Shown one piece after another: positions 63,043-64,000 of a stretch of 64,000 bases of DNA. Each line of letters starts with the position of its first letter. Within the stretch, counting starts at the first letter, position 1. The notes below the pieces were generated by a model. The model was not told where the DNA came from. It worked only from the letters and a program-made list of their open reading frames with translations, and did no database searches. The stretch lies in the IMG/VR virus record IMGVR_UViG_3300046559_000446, positions 62,001 to 126,000 of that record. One strand, written 5' to 3'. The stretch comes from a virus. A program made the translations under genes and the position numbers.

Positions 63043-64000
63043 ATGGGCGGCAAGACACAGCAGGCTTCGTCTCAGGTCACGATACCGCCGGAAGTCCTGG
63101 CGCGCTATAACGCGGTCAACGCCAATGCGCAGCAAGTGGCGCAAACGCCCTTCCAGCAGTATTCGAGCGATCCGAACGCCTTCGTCGCGCCGATGACCAC
63201 GGCCCAGAACATGGGCCTCCAACAGACCGCGAACTATGCCAACGCCGCGCAGCCCGGCTTGCAGACGGCGATGGGCATGACGCAAGGCGCGATGGGGTCA
63301 GCGAATCCGTGGGATCTGAACTCCGATCAGATCAACAAATACATGAACCCGTACACTCAGAACGTCACCAATCAAATGGGCGCTCTGATGAACCAGCAGG
63401 CCCAGACGGCGCAGTCGGGCCAACTGGGCAACGCCATCAAGACCGGCGCCTTTGGCGGCGACCGCAGCGGCATTGTGGCGGCGAACCTTCAGCAGCAGAA
63501 TGCGCTGGCCTATGGCAACGCCATGGCGCCGGTGCTCCAGCAGGGCTACAACACGGCGCTCCAGACCGCCACGGGGCAGCAGGCGCTCGATCTGCAAGCG
63601 CAGCAGGCCAACCTGGCGCGGCAGATGCAGGGTGCGGGCCAGTACGGCCAATTGGCCGGCGCGCAGCAGCAGGCGGGCCTCGCCGGCGCGCAGGCGATGA
63701 TGGGCGCGGGCCAGGTGCAGCAGCAGACCCAGCAAGCGGGCCTCACTTCGCTCTACAATCAATTCCAGCAGCAGCAGTCTTATCCGTTCCAGACGGCGCA
63801 ATTCATGGCGAATATTGCGGAGGGCACCGGTTCGCTGTCGGGCCAGACGACGAACTCCACCCAGCAGGCGCCGTTCTTCTCCGACCGCAAGTTGAAGGAA
63901 AACATCAAGCGAATCGGCACCGCCAAGAACGGTCTGCCGATCCACAGCTTCAACTACAAGGATGATCCGGAAAAGCTCACCCGCCTCGGCTTCATGGCCG
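63043..64000 (+). CDS. Gln-rich virion protein ending in an S74 chaperone domain (truncated by window)
   Basis: ATG 63043 with GGAGTAGG upstream; 319 codons to the window end with no stop. Gln/Ala-rich helical body (QQANLARQMQGAGQYGQLAG) and then FFSDRKLKENIKRIG with Ser280-Lys285, the start of a peptidase S74 intramolecular chaperone, and HSFNYKDDPEKLTRLGFMA at the edge. Likely a DNA-ejection or tail-associated protein whose trimeric tip is auto-cleaved. It would be the third S74-carrying gene in the window, after 50416 and 53414. Confidence 0.75.
   Translation, partial: MGGKTQQASSQVTIPPEVLARYNAVNANAQQVAQTPFQQYSSDPNAFVAPMTTAQNMGLQQTANYANAAQPGLQTAMGMTQGAMGSANPWDLNSDQINKYMNPYTQNVTNQMGALMNQQAQTAQSGQLGNAIKTGAFGGDRSGIVAANLQQQNALAYGNAMAPVLQQGYNTALQTATGQQALDLQAQQANLARQMQGAGQYGQLAGAQQQAGLAGAQAMMGAGQVQQQTQQAGLTSLYNQFQQQQSYPFQTAQFMANIAEGTGSLSGQTTNSTQQAPFFSDRKLKENIKRIGTAKNGLPIHSFNYKDDPEKLTRLGFMA

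Noticed and set aside
1-64000. Integrase, excisionase, attP or CI-like repressor
   Set aside because: None seen; a temperate lifestyle cannot be supported from this window.

Overview
The window is phage DNA: densely packed, GC-rich, with almost every base coding and most genes overlapping by ATGA/GTGA. The set of P22-like portal, large terminase, scaffold, capsid, short-tail adaptor and nozzle-type proteins, and no tail tape measure or sheath, points to a podovirus morphology. A GcrA-family regulator (3342-3785) and the many Rhizobiales-phage-like virion proteins suggest an alphaproteobacterial host. No integrase, excisionase or clear CI-type repressor is seen here. The window starts and ends inside virion genes on the + strand, so it looks like most of one phage chromosome, opened inside its late operon.

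Layout. (1) 1-3341, +: the last visible part of the late operon (an internal virion protein and a tail-collar protein). (2) 3342-8955, -: small genes in tight translational-coupling chains (GcrA, MazG-like pyrophosphohydrolase, VRR-NUC nuclease, ribbon-helix-helix protein) and a run of exported proteins, interrupted by a 492-bp gene-free stretch (6199-6690) rich in RNA-like secondary structure. (3) 9011-27798, +: replication and early/middle genes: SF2 helicase, DUF2800 nuclease, DUF2815 single-strand binding protein, family A DNA polymerase, C5 cytosine methyltransferase, many tiny ORFs, a periplasmic ClpP-fold protein and a prim-pol/helicase fusion. (4) 27799-28161: a gene-free, AT-rich, repeat-filled candidate replication origin. 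(5) 28162-31145: small regulatory-looking genes on both strands. (6) 31248-64000, +: the late operon: small and large terminase, two tandem Tad2-like (DUF2829) proteins, portal, an ADP-ribosyltransferase-like polyvalent protein, Cpn10-like co-chaperonin, scaffold, major capsid protein, tail adaptors, three related tail fibres, GH19 endolysin and holin, nozzle-like protein, GNAT protein, and a truncated chaperone-tipped virion protein.

Regulation. A family of sigma70-like promoters shares not only TTGACA and TATAA but also an octamer close to CGAACACG placed two bases after the -35 box. These promoters sit in front of early genes on both strands and look like one regulon. No phage RNA polymerase is seen, so host RNA polymerase probably transcribes everything. 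Strong intrinsic terminators separate the replication genes and stand before the capsid genes.

The most interesting items are the promoter/operator family, the origin-like repeat region, the two tandem Tad2-like anti-Thoeris candidates, the ART/HhH-like polyvalent virion protein, the twin structured-RNA-like modules at 6446-6692, and a block of tiny ORFs ending in an HTH gene, laid out like an acr-aca locus.
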